A stretch of DNA of 32,607 bases from Candidatus Hydrogenedentota bacterium (GTDB lineage: Bacteria > Hydrogenedentota > Hydrogenedentia > Hydrogenedentales > SLHB01), in contig JAIBAQ010000061.1 in the NCBI GenBank assembly GCA_019695095.1, forward strand, positions 1 through 32,607, given 5' to 3'. The notes under the pieces were generated by a model, which saw nothing but the letters and a program-made list of their open reading frames with translations, ran no database searches and was not told the DNA's origin. How positions within the stretch are numbered: the first letter of the stretch is position 1; each line of letters begins with the position of its first letter. Shown here one piece after another: positions 9,502-17,376 of the stretch. The position numbers were made by a program, and so were the translations under genes.

Positions 9502-9585
9502 ATGACTTTGATGAAGATGTTTGTCGCGTTTCTTTTTGTCGTTGGCCTCACAGTACTTGCCTCGGGATGTCCCCCGATCAGTTGA
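9502..9585 (+). CDS. Mini-lipoprotein 2 (27 residues; lipobox LASGC)
   Basis: This 27-residue peptide has a short basic start (MTLMKM), the core FVAFLFVVGLTV and the lipobox LASGC with Cys23, followed only by PPIS before the stop. A clear GAGGAG ribosome-binding site lies 9 nt upstream of the ATG. It shares the LASGCPP end with its neighbours but has a diverged core. The spacers are 82 nt to the upstream copy and 35 nt to the downstream copy. The predicted mature product is the lipidated pentapeptide CPPIS. It is too short for ordinary gene callers. The evidence that it is real is the conserved pattern in three adjacent copies, each with its own ribosome-binding site. Confidence 0.65.
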   Translation: MTLMKMFVAFLFVVGLTVLASGCPPIS

Positions 9586-9620
9586 CAAGTCACCCGCAAC
9601 CACAACATGGAGAACCACAG

Positions 9621-9722
9621 ATGAAGAAGACCGGCTTGAAAGCAATCCAGTTTGCAGTCGCTACGGCAATCGTTTTGGGAATCACGCTTCTCTCGGCGGG
9701 ATGTCCGCCCATAAAAATGTAG
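9621..9722 (+). CDS. Mini-lipoprotein 3 (33 residues; lipobox LSAGC)
   Basis: This 33-residue peptide has a lysine-rich start (MKKTGLKAIQ), the core FAVATAIVLGITLL and the lipobox LSAGC with Cys28, followed by PPIKM and the stop. GGAG lies 9 nt before the ATG. The segment IVLGITLLSAGCPP is nearly identical to IVLGIMLLASGCPP of the first copy. The predicted mature product is the lipidated hexapeptide CPPIKM. It is the last of the set and is followed about 75 nt later by a strong bidirectional hairpin, so the three genes look like one transcription unit. The residue after the Cys is Pro in every copy, as in the large lipoprotein at 12804-14024. Confidence 0.68.
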   Translation: MKKTGLKAIQFAVATAIVLGITLLSAGCPPIKM

Positions 9723-9796
9723 ACAGCATTCGACGGCGCATCATGCTGCCCACGTTTGGCACCTATCGGCTGCAATGAACGAGCGCCAAAAAGTAA

Positions 9797-9836
9797 CGCG
9801 GGGAATCCACGCTTATCTAAACGTGGGTTCCCCGCG
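9797..9836. terminator. Bidirectional terminator between convergent genes
   Basis: A 15-bp stem with one G-U pair (9797-9811 with 9822-9836, arm CGCGGGGAATCCACG) encloses a 10-nt loop. Read on the minus strand it is followed by TTACTTTTT, a good U-tract for the NagB-like gene. For the plus-strand mini-lipoprotein genes the T-run is weak. Confidence 0.75.
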
Positions 9837-9850
9837 AATGCATTTATGGG

Positions 9851-10807
9851 TTAGTTACACTCCGCCTCAAGAGGTCCAGCCAGTTCCTTCAGGAAGAACA
9901 GCCGTCCAGGCAACGTAGGCATGAACGTACTGGGAATCCACGGCGTCGGGGAATGATGCAGCGATGCCCACAACGACATCCCCTGCCACATCATGCCGCG
10001 TCCCAGCGCTCCATCCGCGCCGCCGATCACGCGATCGGACTTCAGGAACAGACCTGGTCCAACCGTGTTCGCGGTCGCGGGCACAAGTGTGGTCCGGCTC
10101 TTGAACGACGTAATCGCATTCTGTTCGATGGTGAGCGGACACAACATTGCGCCCAATCGGTACTCAGCCTTCTTCCACTCATCCACCGACTTGTACTCGG
10201 CGGCAAAATGCGGCTCCCAGAAAGCGATATGGCACGCACGCCCGATGCCATACACAGTCACAAGACGGGCCCCGGCCTTCTTCAGCGCGCGAATCTGCTC
10301 ACCGTACTTCGGCAGCGAGGACTTCGTCGCAAAGTGCCGCTGCGACTTCGGCACGGACAACTTACCCAACGGCCCATAGAACGCCTGCTCCATGGCATTC
10401 TGGAATGCACCTGGATCGTTTGAGGGAAGCGTATTTCCTTTGTGGTCGCTCCACTCGTCCATGTTGAACCCATGCATGTGCTTGCAGTCCACGCCCCACT
10501 CTTTCAAGAAATACACTGCCCAGCGGTACATACCCATTGGACCCACCGGGAGAATAAATGCAATCTGCTGCTTCTTTTCTTTGGCCTGGCAGATTTCCAT
10601 CGCGATTTCGTGTCCCAGCATCATGTCGAAATCGGCCAGCGTTTCACACGAAACCGGCTCGAACTTCTTGTTCCACCAGGATTCGCGCTTCACAATCGTC
10701 TCCGGCTTGCGCGAACAGATTTCGTCCAGCTTCTTCAAGTCCCAACCCGCTGGAAAGAACCCTTCCAGAAGCGACCCTTTGAGTGTCGTCACGAGATTGA
10801 TGCTCAC
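9851..10807 (-). CDS. Divergent NagB-like (glucosamine-6-phosphate isomerase/deaminase family) protein
   Basis: This 318-residue soluble protein has a recognisable NagB fold: GFNMDEW with Asp117 (equivalent to E. coli Asp72), and [14 protein letters not shown] with His193 and Glu198 (equivalent to His143 and Glu148). The residue equivalent to the ring-opening Asp141 is Ala191, and the usual Gly after it is Cys. It is about 50 residues longer than true NagB. The family interconverts phosphorylated amino sugars and ketoses. These substitutions and the distinct N-terminus suggest another substrate or an altered reaction. A canonical NagB is present elsewhere in the window (21663), so this copy need not supply that activity. 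Start GTG 10807 has AAGGAG about 9 nt upstream. Confidence 0.82.
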   Translation of the reverse strand: MSINLVTTLKGSLLEGFFPAGWDLKKLDEICSRKPETIVKRESWWNKKFEPVSCETLADFDMMLGHEIAMEICQAKEKKQQIAFILPVGPMGMYRWAVYFLKEWGVDCKHMHGFNMDEWSDHKGNTLPSNDPGAFQNAMEQAFYGPLGKLSVPKSQRHFATKSSLPKYGEQIRALKKAGARLVTVYGIGRACHIAFWEPHFAAEYKSVDEWKKAEYRLGAMLCPLTIEQNAITSFKSRTTLVPATANTVGPGLFLKSDRVIGGADGALGRGMMWQGMSLWASLHHSPTPWIPSTFMPTLPGRLFFLKELAGPLEAECN

Positions 10808-10882
10808 GTCTCATCTCCTTCTGCGTATCGGTCATACCACTAAATGACGCTCTTTCTTCCGCCGCCTCTCCGGCAGAAGAGA

Positions 10883-10901
10883 CGTGTATCTATGATACAC
10901 G
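10883..10901. promoter_or_regulatory. Palindromic operator-like site upstream of the NagB-like gene
   Basis: CGTGTATC-TAT-GATACACG has perfect 8-bp arms around a 3-nt centre, located 76 nt upstream of the GTG start of the NagB-like gene. Its size and symmetry suit a dimeric repressor such as a GntR- or LacI-type regulator, but no regulator gene is in the window. It could also form a small hairpin after the membrane-protein gene stop at 10928. Confidence 0.45.
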
Positions 10902-10927
10902 CTTGGCCTCGCGTGAGCATAGGCCAA

Positions 10928-11536
10928 TCAAGCCGTGTTTCGGTCATTCTCGCGCGGCCACACCAGCCAAACGTAGGCCCCCGCCAAGGCAAGAAAGCTA
11001 ATCGCAACATATGCCCAACCTTCGGCCCGCTTCTGCGTCAGCCCCATCGCTACTGTGTATTTGGACAGACCTATGGCTCCCAGGAGCAGTATGCACAGCA
11101 AACACGCTGTTAATGCCGTAACCGATACGAGCAGTAACCCGTATCCGGCGGGCTTCTCCCTTCCCACCAGAGCCCGTATTGCGATCCCGTACGGCAGAGC
11201 ACTCACTGCAAATGCCGCAAACCACTGCAGCATTGCTTTCGTCGTGCTTGCATCCGAAAGCCCTCCTTGCGGGATTTCGGTACTGAATACGTGCAGTCTT
11301 GCCTCTCCACTCATAAGCGAGATAAAGCCGTTCCTGAACGCGATCACCAACATGAGGGCCAAGACCGCCAAGGGAATGACCATTGCCAACCTTGCGCGGG
11401 TGCTCAAAGTCTCAATGCGAAGGACCTTGAAAGGTAGGAAGCGTTGAAGTGCAATCACGGCGATCGCGCAACACAAGACACATGAAACCAGGAAATAGAC
11501 CCCAATCACGGCCAAGTCGAAATGTTCCGCAAGCAT
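10928..11536 (-). CDS. Five-helix integral membrane protein, function unknown
   Basis: This 202-residue protein has five evident transmembrane segments, approximately VYFLVSCVLCCAIAVIAL, LAMVIPLAVLALMLVIAF, WFAAFAVSALPYGIAIRAL, LTACLLCILLLGAIGL and AYVAISFLALAGAYVWLVW, with a soluble loop between the second and third. I recognise no family or catalytic motif. ATG 11536 is chosen because GGGGGTG lies upstream; an in-frame TTG at 11554 would add six residues. It lies between the UroD-family and NagB-like genes on the same strand, with gaps of 110 and 120 nt, so cotranscription is possible but not evident. Confidence 0.75.
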   Translation of the reverse strand: MLAEHFDLAVIGVYFLVSCVLCCAIAVIALQRFLPFKVLRIETLSTRARLAMVIPLAVLALMLVIAFRNGFISLMSGEARLHVFSTEIPQGGLSDASTTKAMLQWFAAFAVSALPYGIAIRALVGREKPAGYGLLLVSVTALTACLLCILLLGAIGLSKYTVAMGLTQKRAEGWAYVAISFLALAGAYVWLVWPRENDRNTA

Positions 11537-11646
11537 GACAGCACCCCCGGCCAAACATGGAGAACACCAGCACCAAGTACTTTATACCATAAAGCCATCA
11601 ACACTGTCAATCGCCGAGATTACACCGCTTGTATCCCCTACGCGCC

Positions 11647-12666
11647 TTACTTGACCCAGGCCCGCCCCGCCTGCATAAACGCGTCGATATTCTCCAAAGG
11701 AGTTTCTGCTGGCAAATCGCAACCCGTACCCAAAACGAAATTGGGATACGGAGCCATCTTCTCCAGCAGATCGTTCACTTCTCGCCGAACGTCTTCCGGG
11801 GTCCCGCTGAGCATGGTCGTCGCGGGGCAGATATTTCCAATCACCGCCACACTCTGTGGCAGACTCTCCGCCACAAACTTCAGGTCCACACCCGTTCCCG
11901 GCGAGTCCAGACTCAGACCATCCACGCCCGCTTGTGCCATGATTTCAAACACGTGCATGGTGTTACCGCAAGTGTGATAAATGGAGCTCACGCCTGAAGC
12001 GCGGCACATCCCTGCGATTGCCTTTACGTGCTCGGCAGAATGCCGCCGGAACTGGTCCGGCCCGAGCATCACGGCGCTCGGTTCAAGCATGCAAATGACC
12101 TGCGCTCCCGCGCCAATCAGTTGCCGCACGTACGTCGTAATGGTCTCCCGGCTGAATTGCGTGAGCACATCCATCTTCTCAGGCTCGGCAATGGTCGCCA
12201 TGGCCGCATCGTCGGCCCCCATAATCAGACCGGTGAGCGAATAGGGTCCCGCCACGTAAGCGCCTACAAGGACTTCCTGCGGCAACAACGAGCGCATCCG
12301 CCTCACCGTCTCGACACAACTCATCACGCGGCTGTCCGACGCGATATCGATGCCTCGCAGTTCATCCAAATCGTCCATTGAAAAGTGGTCTTTGGGCACA
12401 GTCGCGGAATCGTGCCGCGGGAAGATCGTGTACCGACCCAAGGCATTTGCTTCAACGGACAGATCCATCAACGGAAAGATTAGGTCGGGGTGAAACCGCT
12501 CAACCAGGCTTCGCACCGCACGGAAGTGCGCCCAGTGGTTCTGTTGGGCGACCTTGATGGTCGTGCCGACCATCTCCACTCCGGGGAAGCCCATAAGAGG
12601 GACTACAAGTCTTTTCCCCTTCTGATACGCGCTACATGCCAATGCGGCGACAGAATTCTCGTTCAC
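11647..12666 (-). CDS. Uroporphyrinogen decarboxylase/cobamide methyltransferase family protein
   Basis: This 339-residue cytoplasmic protein belongs to the UroD superfamily. The TIM-barrel elements VGAYVAGPYSLTGLIMG and IGNICPATTMLSGTPEDV are typical. His231 and Cys233 in YHTCGN plus Cys316 in GTGCDLP form the His-X-Cys...Cys zinc site of methylcobamide:thiol methyltransferases such as MtaA/MtbA. True haem-pathway HemE lacks that site, so a methyltransferase-type or O-demethylation role is more likely, but the substrate is unknown. No corrinoid protein gene is in the window. Start GTG 12666 follows a GGGGAG site by about 9 nt. A run of eight C (12687-12694, so eight G on the coding strand) sits just upstream. 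Confidence 0.85.
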   Translation of the reverse strand: MNENSVAALACSAYQKGKRLVVPLMGFPGVEMVGTTIKVAQQNHWAHFRAVRSLVERFHPDLIFPLMDLSVEANALGRYTIFPRHDSATVPKDHFSMDDLDELRGIDIASDSRVMSCVETVRRMRSLLPQEVLVGAYVAGPYSLTGLIMGADDAAMATIAEPEKMDVLTQFSRETITTYVRQLIGAGAQVICMLEPSAVMLGPDQFRRHSAEHVKAIAGMCRASGVSSIYHTCGNTMHVFEIMAQAGVDGLSLDSPGTGVDLKFVAESLPQSVAVIGNICPATTMLSGTPEDVRREVNDLLEKMAPYPNFVLGTGCDLPAETPLENIDAFMQAGRAWVK

Positions 12667-12803
12667 GATAACAAGCTCCCCTGACTCCCCCCCCGAGGCG
12701 TGCGAGCGGGAGTATACAGGAGCGTATCACGCAACCGCCAAGTTACAAGACCGGACAAGCGCTACGACCGGGCTCTATCGGACGTCAAGCGCCGTTGGTT
12801 CAA

Positions 12804-14024
12804 TCACGGCAATGTCAGCGGGAGTCCAGTATTTCCGTCTTCGTCCGTTTTCACCATATATACGGACCAGTCATCGCTGTCGCTGTCATACTGCGACCCA
12901 GCCAGACAGTACCCACCCCAGGATGACTCGATTATCGCGGCGCCGCTCGCCCGCGTTCCGCGGCTTTCCCCGAATCGGCGCGACCACTCGTCTACGCCAT
13001 TCTCGTCTGTCTTCAACATGAGTGCCGCATCCCCTTCGTCTCCGGAGAAGATGAACCCTCCGCCGCTGCACGGCATTACCGATAGCAACCAGCAAGTCTG
13101 TGCGGGGCGGTCATAGAGGAACGACCATACCTCGTTTCCATCTCCGTCTGTCCTTACGGCAAACCCATCGTCTTCATCGAGAGGATCTAGCGCCGAGCCG
13201 GACGCCGCTCCCGCCATAACGTAGCCGCCGTCCCCAGACAAACAGATATCGAAGCCAGCGGCATTCTCGCCAAATTCCTCGATCCAACTGGCAATCCCGT
13301 TCTCATCCGTCTTGACGAGGCACATCGTCGCCGTATATCCCGGCGGCGAGTCCGCCAGAGGATCGACTAGGATTCGCTGCCCGGTGATGGCGTATCCGCC
13401 GTCTGCCGCCTGCACAACGCCAACTCCAATTTCTTCTCCGCCATAGTCGATACCTCTCGTCCAATCCGCGACACCATCGGCATCGGTCTTAACAAGATAG
13501 ATGTCTTGATTACCGCTCTGTATGTTGATGCTTGTGCCTACCAGTATGTAACCGCCGTCTTTCGTCTTGCCCAAACCCAAGACAGTCTCATCATCCGCGG
13601 TCCCATACGTCCTGAACCATTGGTAGGCTCCGGCTCCATCCACTTTGAGCAGGCAAGCATCCAATTCACCTGCGCCAAACGACGTGGTCGTCCCTGCGAC
13701 GACAATCCCGCCGTCATCGGCCTGCGCGATACGGTATCCCTTCTCAAACTCGAATCCGCCGTACGTGTAGTACCAGGATTGATTCCCGTTCGACGTTACT
13801 TTTAATAGGTACAGATCGCCGTTCGTTGTTCCGTACGAATAAGTCGTTCCCGCGACAGCATATCCTCCTTCGAAGGTCTGCGTCAGATCCTTCCCGTAGT
13901 CGCTGTGCGTTCCTCCGTACGTGCGGATCCACCCGCTGACGAGCGGTGGACATCCCGCGAGCAAAAGAAGGTTGAATAGAGCGAGCAAGACACATGAAGT
14001 GCGGGAAAGCTGAGAAGTTTTCAT
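12804..14024 (-). CDS. Lipoprotein built of tandem propeller-like repeats
   Basis: This 406-residue exported lipoprotein starts MKTSQLSRTSCVLLALFNLLLLAGC, giving a lipobox LLAGC at about Cys25 followed by PP. The mature part consists of about seven repeats of about 50 residues with the pattern RTYGG, then GKDLTQTFEGGYAVAGTT, then DLYLLKVTSNGNQSW, which resembles beta-propeller blades. Repeats of this type occur in many surface-exposed proteins, probably for binding. ATG 14024 is used because it begins the signal peptide and lies about 43 nt downstream of a predicted promoter start. The open frame continues to 14222 but covers the promoter. The GCPP lipobox is the same as in the three mini-lipoproteins. 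Confidence 0.85.
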   Translation of the reverse strand: MKTSQLSRTSCVLLALFNLLLLAGCPPLVSGWIRTYGGTHSDYGKDLTQTFEGGYAVAGTTYSYGTTNGDLYLLKVTSNGNQSWYYTYGGFEFEKGYRIAQADDGGIVVAGTTTSFGAGELDACLLKVDGAGAYQWFRTYGTADDETVLGLGKTKDGGYILVGTSINIQSGNQDIYLVKTDADGVADWTRGIDYGGEEIGVGVVQAADGGYAITGQRILVDPLADSPPGYTATMCLVKTDENGIASWIEEFGENAAGFDICLSGDGGYVMAGAASGSALDPLDEDDGFAVRTDGDGNEVWSFLYDRPAQTCWLLSVMPCSGGGFIFSGDEGDAALMLKTDENGVDEWSRRFGESRGTRASGAAIIESSWGGYCLAGSQYDSDSDDWSVYMVKTDEDGNTGLPLTLP

Positions 14025-14073
14025 GGCGCCCCACCGTTCCTGATTACTACCTAACGCTACACATCCCCATATT

Positions 14074-14102
14074 TGTATAGATCTAAACACTGCTTTTGTC
14101 AA
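14074..14102 (-). promoter_or_regulatory. Sigma70-type promoter for the repeat lipoprotein
   Basis: On the minus strand TTGACA (14102-14097) is followed after exactly 17 nt by TATACA (14079-14074). The predicted start near 14067 leaves a 43-nt leader before ATG 14024. Confidence 0.6.
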
Positions 14103-14236
14103 TGAAAATGCGCCGTCATCGCCGCATCCAGAGCCGGTTCTGACACAACGCGAAGCGCCCGAATTGTCTCCGATGTCGGCTTCTGCTAGTGTCCGAAAAC
14201 GGTTCAGAGCGCATAACCACACAGGAGTGAGTCAAC

Positions 14237-15580
14237 ATGCCGTCACTAGGTCTTGCGATTGTCTTGTGTCTCCTGCCCGCACAGAGCGATCACACGGCGG
14301 CCATTCTCTCGCCAGACGACATGAACTTTCTCACCGATATGACTTCCGCCGTCGTTCAGGAATCGCGAGTTCCCGCCAATGCCTCCGTGGGTGCGATCGG
14401 TCCCAACATCACAGGCAACACGCTCATTCGACCCGGCGGCCGGCACGACTACCCTGCCTTCTGGATTCGCGACTACGCCATGTCTATTGAGTCCGGAGCG
14501 ATTACCGTCGAAGAACAGAAGCACATGCTGTATCTGACGGCCAAGCACCAGTCCGATTCGGACCAGACACTCAAAAGCGGAAGTCTGGTTCCCAAGGGTT
14601 CCATAGCGGACCACATCACCTTTGGCGACAAACCCATCTATTACCCTGGAACCCTCGACGACTTCGAAGGACAAGGCGGTGAACGCTGGGGAAAGTTGCC
14701 CGCATTGGACGACGCCTTCTTCTTCATCCACATGGCCGCAAACTATCTCGCCGTGGTGAAGGACCCCAGCTTTCTGAACGACGACGTTAACGGAAAGCCC
14801 CTCAAACAACGGTTGGAGGAGGCCTATCGCATGCCCCCGTCTCGTGAAGACAACGGATTGGTCACCGTCACCGAAGCCACGCGCGGAGTAACGTTCGGAT
14901 TCGTGGATTCCATTTATCACACGGGGGATTTGCTTTTCTGTTCCTTGCTCAAATACCGCGCTGCGGGCGAATTGTCGCTGATTTTCGGAGAACTTGGCGA
15001 CAAGGCAAAGGAGGAAATCTACGGGCAAGAGCGACAGAAATTACGCGATGCCATTACGGCAACCTTCGCGCTCCCTTCTGGTTTCTACAAAGCGTCAACG
15101 GGACTAAGCGCTCAACCCGATGTGTGGGGCACGGCCTTCGGAGTCTTCGTAAGTGCCTTCCCTGATCCCCAATCCAAATCGGCCTGCACCGCCCTCGCTC
15201 AGGCGTACGCAAACGGGTCTATTGCCTATCGTGGCAACATCCGCCACGTACCCACTACCGACGACTTCAGCACAGAGACGGCTTGGGAAAAAGGAGGTGG
15301 CCCAAAGAACCGCTACCAAAACGGCGCATACTGGGGTACGCCCACGGGTTGGGTTTGCTACGCCATCTCCAAAGTCGATGTTCCAGCATCAAAGAAGCTG
15401 GCCTCGGAATATGTGGCTGAACTTCGCGAAGGCGATTTCCGCAAGGGTCCCGATTTCGGCTCGCCGTGGGAGTGCTTCCACCCCGATGGCAATTTCCGTC
15501 AGAACCCCATTTATATGACCAGCGTCACCTGTCCGATTTTCGCCTTTCACCGGATCAATTTAGAACTCGCTCAATATTGA
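14237..15580 (+). CDS. Secreted protein of six-hairpin glycosidase-like type
   Basis: This is a 447-residue exported protein. A short signal peptide (MPSLGLAIVLCLLPAQS) precedes a mostly helical domain with the motifs YPAFWIRDYAMSIESG near residue 74, LPALDDAFFFIHMAANYL, VWGTAFGVFVSAF, NRYQNGAYWGTPTGW and FHPDGNFRQNPIYMTS. The WIRD motif and aromatic-rich helices resemble (alpha/alpha)6 glycosidases such as debranching enzymes and GH15/GH63 relatives. I cannot assign a GH family or substrate. An AGGAG site lies 10 nt before ATG 14237. A weak candidate promoter (TTGTCT at 14164, TAGTGT at 14187) lies upstream. A secreted dienelactone hydrolase follows 69 nt downstream. Confidence 0.8.
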   Translation: MPSLGLAIVLCLLPAQSDHTAAILSPDDMNFLTDMTSAVVQESRVPANASVGAIGPNITGNTLIRPGGRHDYPAFWIRDYAMSIESGAITVEEQKHMLYLTAKHQSDSDQTLKSGSLVPKGSIADHITFGDKPIYYPGTLDDFEGQGGERWGKLPALDDAFFFIHMAANYLAVVKDPSFLNDDVNGKPLKQRLEEAYRMPPSREDNGLVTVTEATRGVTFGFVDSIYHTGDLLFCSLLKYRAAGELSLIFGELGDKAKEEIYGQERQKLRDAITATFALPSGFYKASTGLSAQPDVWGTAFGVFVSAFPDPQSKSACTALAQAYANGSIAYRGNIRHVPTTDDFSTETAWEKGGGPKNRYQNGAYWGTPTGWVCYAISKVDVPASKKLASEYVAELREGDFRKGPDFGSPWECFHPDGNFRQNPIYMTSVTCPIFAFHRINLELAQY

Positions 15581-15649
15581 CTCGCGGCTTCCGCTCGGAT
15601 AGCCTTTTGTTGCTGCAAACGGCCCCTCACAACCGAGAGGAACCTGGTC

Positions 15650-16420
15650 ATGAGACTCGCGTGCCTAATTCTTCCTGTCGTATTAGCTGTTCCTGCGTTC
15701 GCCGCCATCAAAACGGAATCTGTCGAGTACAAAGACGGCGATACGCTGCTCGAGGGATACATCGCCTACGATGACGCTTCGACAGATAAACGCCCCGGAA
15801 TCCTGATCGTGCATGCATGGTGGGGATTGGGCAACCAATCGAAAGACACGGCCAAGCGTCTCGCTGAACTAGGCTACGTCGGTTTCGCCGTCGACATGTA
15901 CGGCAAAGGGGTTCTCGCCAAGACTCGCGACGAGGCAATGAAACTTTCGGGGCCCTTTCGCGAAGACCGCGCATTGATGCGCAGGCGAGTGAAGGCCGCT
16001 TTGGAAACCCTCAAGAAGAATCCACTGGTAGACACAAGCCGAATCGCCGCGCTCGGCTACTGTTTCGGCGGCACTACCGTACTTGAGTTGGCGCGAAGCG
16101 GCGAACCGATCCAGGGAGTTGTCAGCTTCCACGGCGGCCTAAACACGCCCAACGTCGAAGATGCGAAGAACATCAAAACGAAAGTTCTCGTCTTGCACGG
16201 CGCCGACGATCCTGCCGTGCCGCAAGAGGAAGTCCTCGCGTTTCAAGACGAAATGAGAAAGGCCAACGTCGACTGGCAAATGATCGCATACGGCGGTGCC
16301 GTTCACAGCTTCAGCGACCCCGAAGCCAATTCACCGCCTACGTCCGTCTACAACGAGAAAGCCGCGCGCCGATCCTGGGAAGCCATGAAACAATTCCTGT
16401 CCGAGATCTTCGCGCGGTAG
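15650..16420 (+). CDS. Exported dienelactone hydrolase family protein
   Basis: This 256-residue alpha/beta hydrolase has a Sec signal peptide (MRLACLILPVVLAVPAFA). The catalytic triad of the dienelactone hydrolase family is intact: Cys138 in GYCFGG, Asp187 in HGADDP and His219 in AVHSFS. Classical enzymes open dienelactones in cytoplasmic chloroaromatic pathways. An exported version next to glycosidase-like genes is more likely to act on an ester or lactone outside the cytoplasm, but its substrate is unknown. A GAGAGG site precedes ATG 15650. It ends 9 nt from the convergent HAD phosphatase gene with no clear terminator between them. Confidence 0.9.
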   Translation: MRLACLILPVVLAVPAFAAIKTESVEYKDGDTLLEGYIAYDDASTDKRPGILIVHAWWGLGNQSKDTAKRLAELGYVGFAVDMYGKGVLAKTRDEAMKLSGPFREDRALMRRRVKAALETLKKNPLVDTSRIAALGYCFGGTTVLELARSGEPIQGVVSFHGGLNTPNVEDAKNIKTKVLVLHGADDPAVPQEEVLAFQDEMRKANVDWQMIAYGGAVHSFSDPEANSPPTSVYNEKAARRSWEAMKQFLSEIFAR

Positions 16421-16429
16421 CGTCATCCT

Positions 16430-17203
16430 TTACGGGACGATTTCTCCAACGGATTTGACGATCTGTGTCGGCTGATACGGAAACCGGGCAATATCAGTCT
16501 CGCGCGTCATCCCTGTCAACACCAGAATCGTCTCCATGCCCGACTGGACACCCGCGACAATATCCGTGTCCATGCGGTCACCGACCATAACCGTGTGCTC
16601 GGAATGAACGCCCAAGTAATTCAACGCCGTGCGCATCATAAGCGGATTCGGCTTCCCCACGAAGAAGGGTTTCATCCCGCTGGCCGATTCGATCAATGCG
16701 GCCATGGCGCCGCATGCGGGCACGGTCCCCGATTCTGACGGCCCCGATGGATCGGGGTTCGTCGCGATAAAATGCGCGCCGCGCTCAACAAACCGAATCG
16801 CCTTGGTCACCGTCTCAAAGTTGTAGCTCAAGGTCTCGCCTAGAACCACATACTCAGGGTCATGGTCGGTGATAACAAAGCCTGCCTCGTGAAGCGCGCT
16901 CGTCAATCCACTCTCGCCAATCACATAAACCGTCACGCCGCCCTTTCGCGCCTTCTGCGATGACAAGAACTTGGCCGTCGCCATCGCAGAAGTGAATATG
17001 TGGTCCGGCGGAATATCCAGACCAATGATCCGCAGGCGATGCGAGAGGTCCCTCTGGGTAAATATGGGGTTGTTCGTAAGCACGAGAAACTTGTAGCCAC
17101 CCTCGTGCAGTTTCTTTATGAAGCTCTCCGCTCCAGGGATGACGTTTCGGCCACTCACCAATACCCCATCCATGTCGATGAGATAGTTCTTCTTGGTTTC
17201 CAT
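16430..17203 (-). CDS. HAD-superfamily (class IIA, NagD-like) phosphatase
   Basis: This 257-residue cytoplasmic phosphatase carries the HAD motifs in order: DMDGVLV with Asp10 and Asp12 (nucleophile and acid), LTNNP (motif II), a class IIA cap with [24 protein letters not shown] (motif III Lys) and VGDRMDTDI (motif IV). Length and cap match NagD/AraL-type phosphatases of nucleotides and sugar phosphates. In E. coli nagD sits with amino-sugar genes; here NagB-type genes are only elsewhere in the window. ATG 17203 is used because AGAGGAAG lies just before it; the frame extends to 17290 without a ribosome-binding site. Confidence 0.92.
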   Translation of the reverse strand: METKKNYLIDMDGVLVSGRNVIPGAESFIKKLHEGGYKFLVLTNNPIFTQRDLSHRLRIIGLDIPPDHIFTSAMATAKFLSSQKARKGGVTVYVIGESGLTSALHEAGFVITDHDPEYVVLGETLSYNFETVTKAIRFVERGAHFIATNPDPSGPSESGTVPACGAMAALIESASGMKPFFVGKPNPLMMRTALNYLGVHSEHTVMVGDRMDTDIVAGVQSGMETILVLTGMTRETDIARFPYQPTQIVKSVGEIVP

Positions 17204-17376
17204 ACTTCCTCTTTCCGCAACAGGTTTGCCCGGCAGGTAATGCCGATACGGTATCACATAATGCCGTTCGACTTCCCTTGGCTCATTCAAGGAATGAACC
17301 TATGTGCTTTGTACGTTAGTCAAGTGTGCAAGAGGGGACAGTCCACCTTTTCATACTCTCCATAGCTGCAAGGAAG

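Noticed and set aside
9620-9840. The mini-lipoprotein region as a degraded large lipoprotein gene
   Set aside because: Three separate starts with ribosome-binding sites and three similar stops right after the lipobox fit repeated intact small genes better than one decayed gene.
14025-14222. N-terminal extension of the repeat lipoprotein
   Set aside because: It would bury the signal peptide and cover the good TTGACA-17-TATACA promoter.
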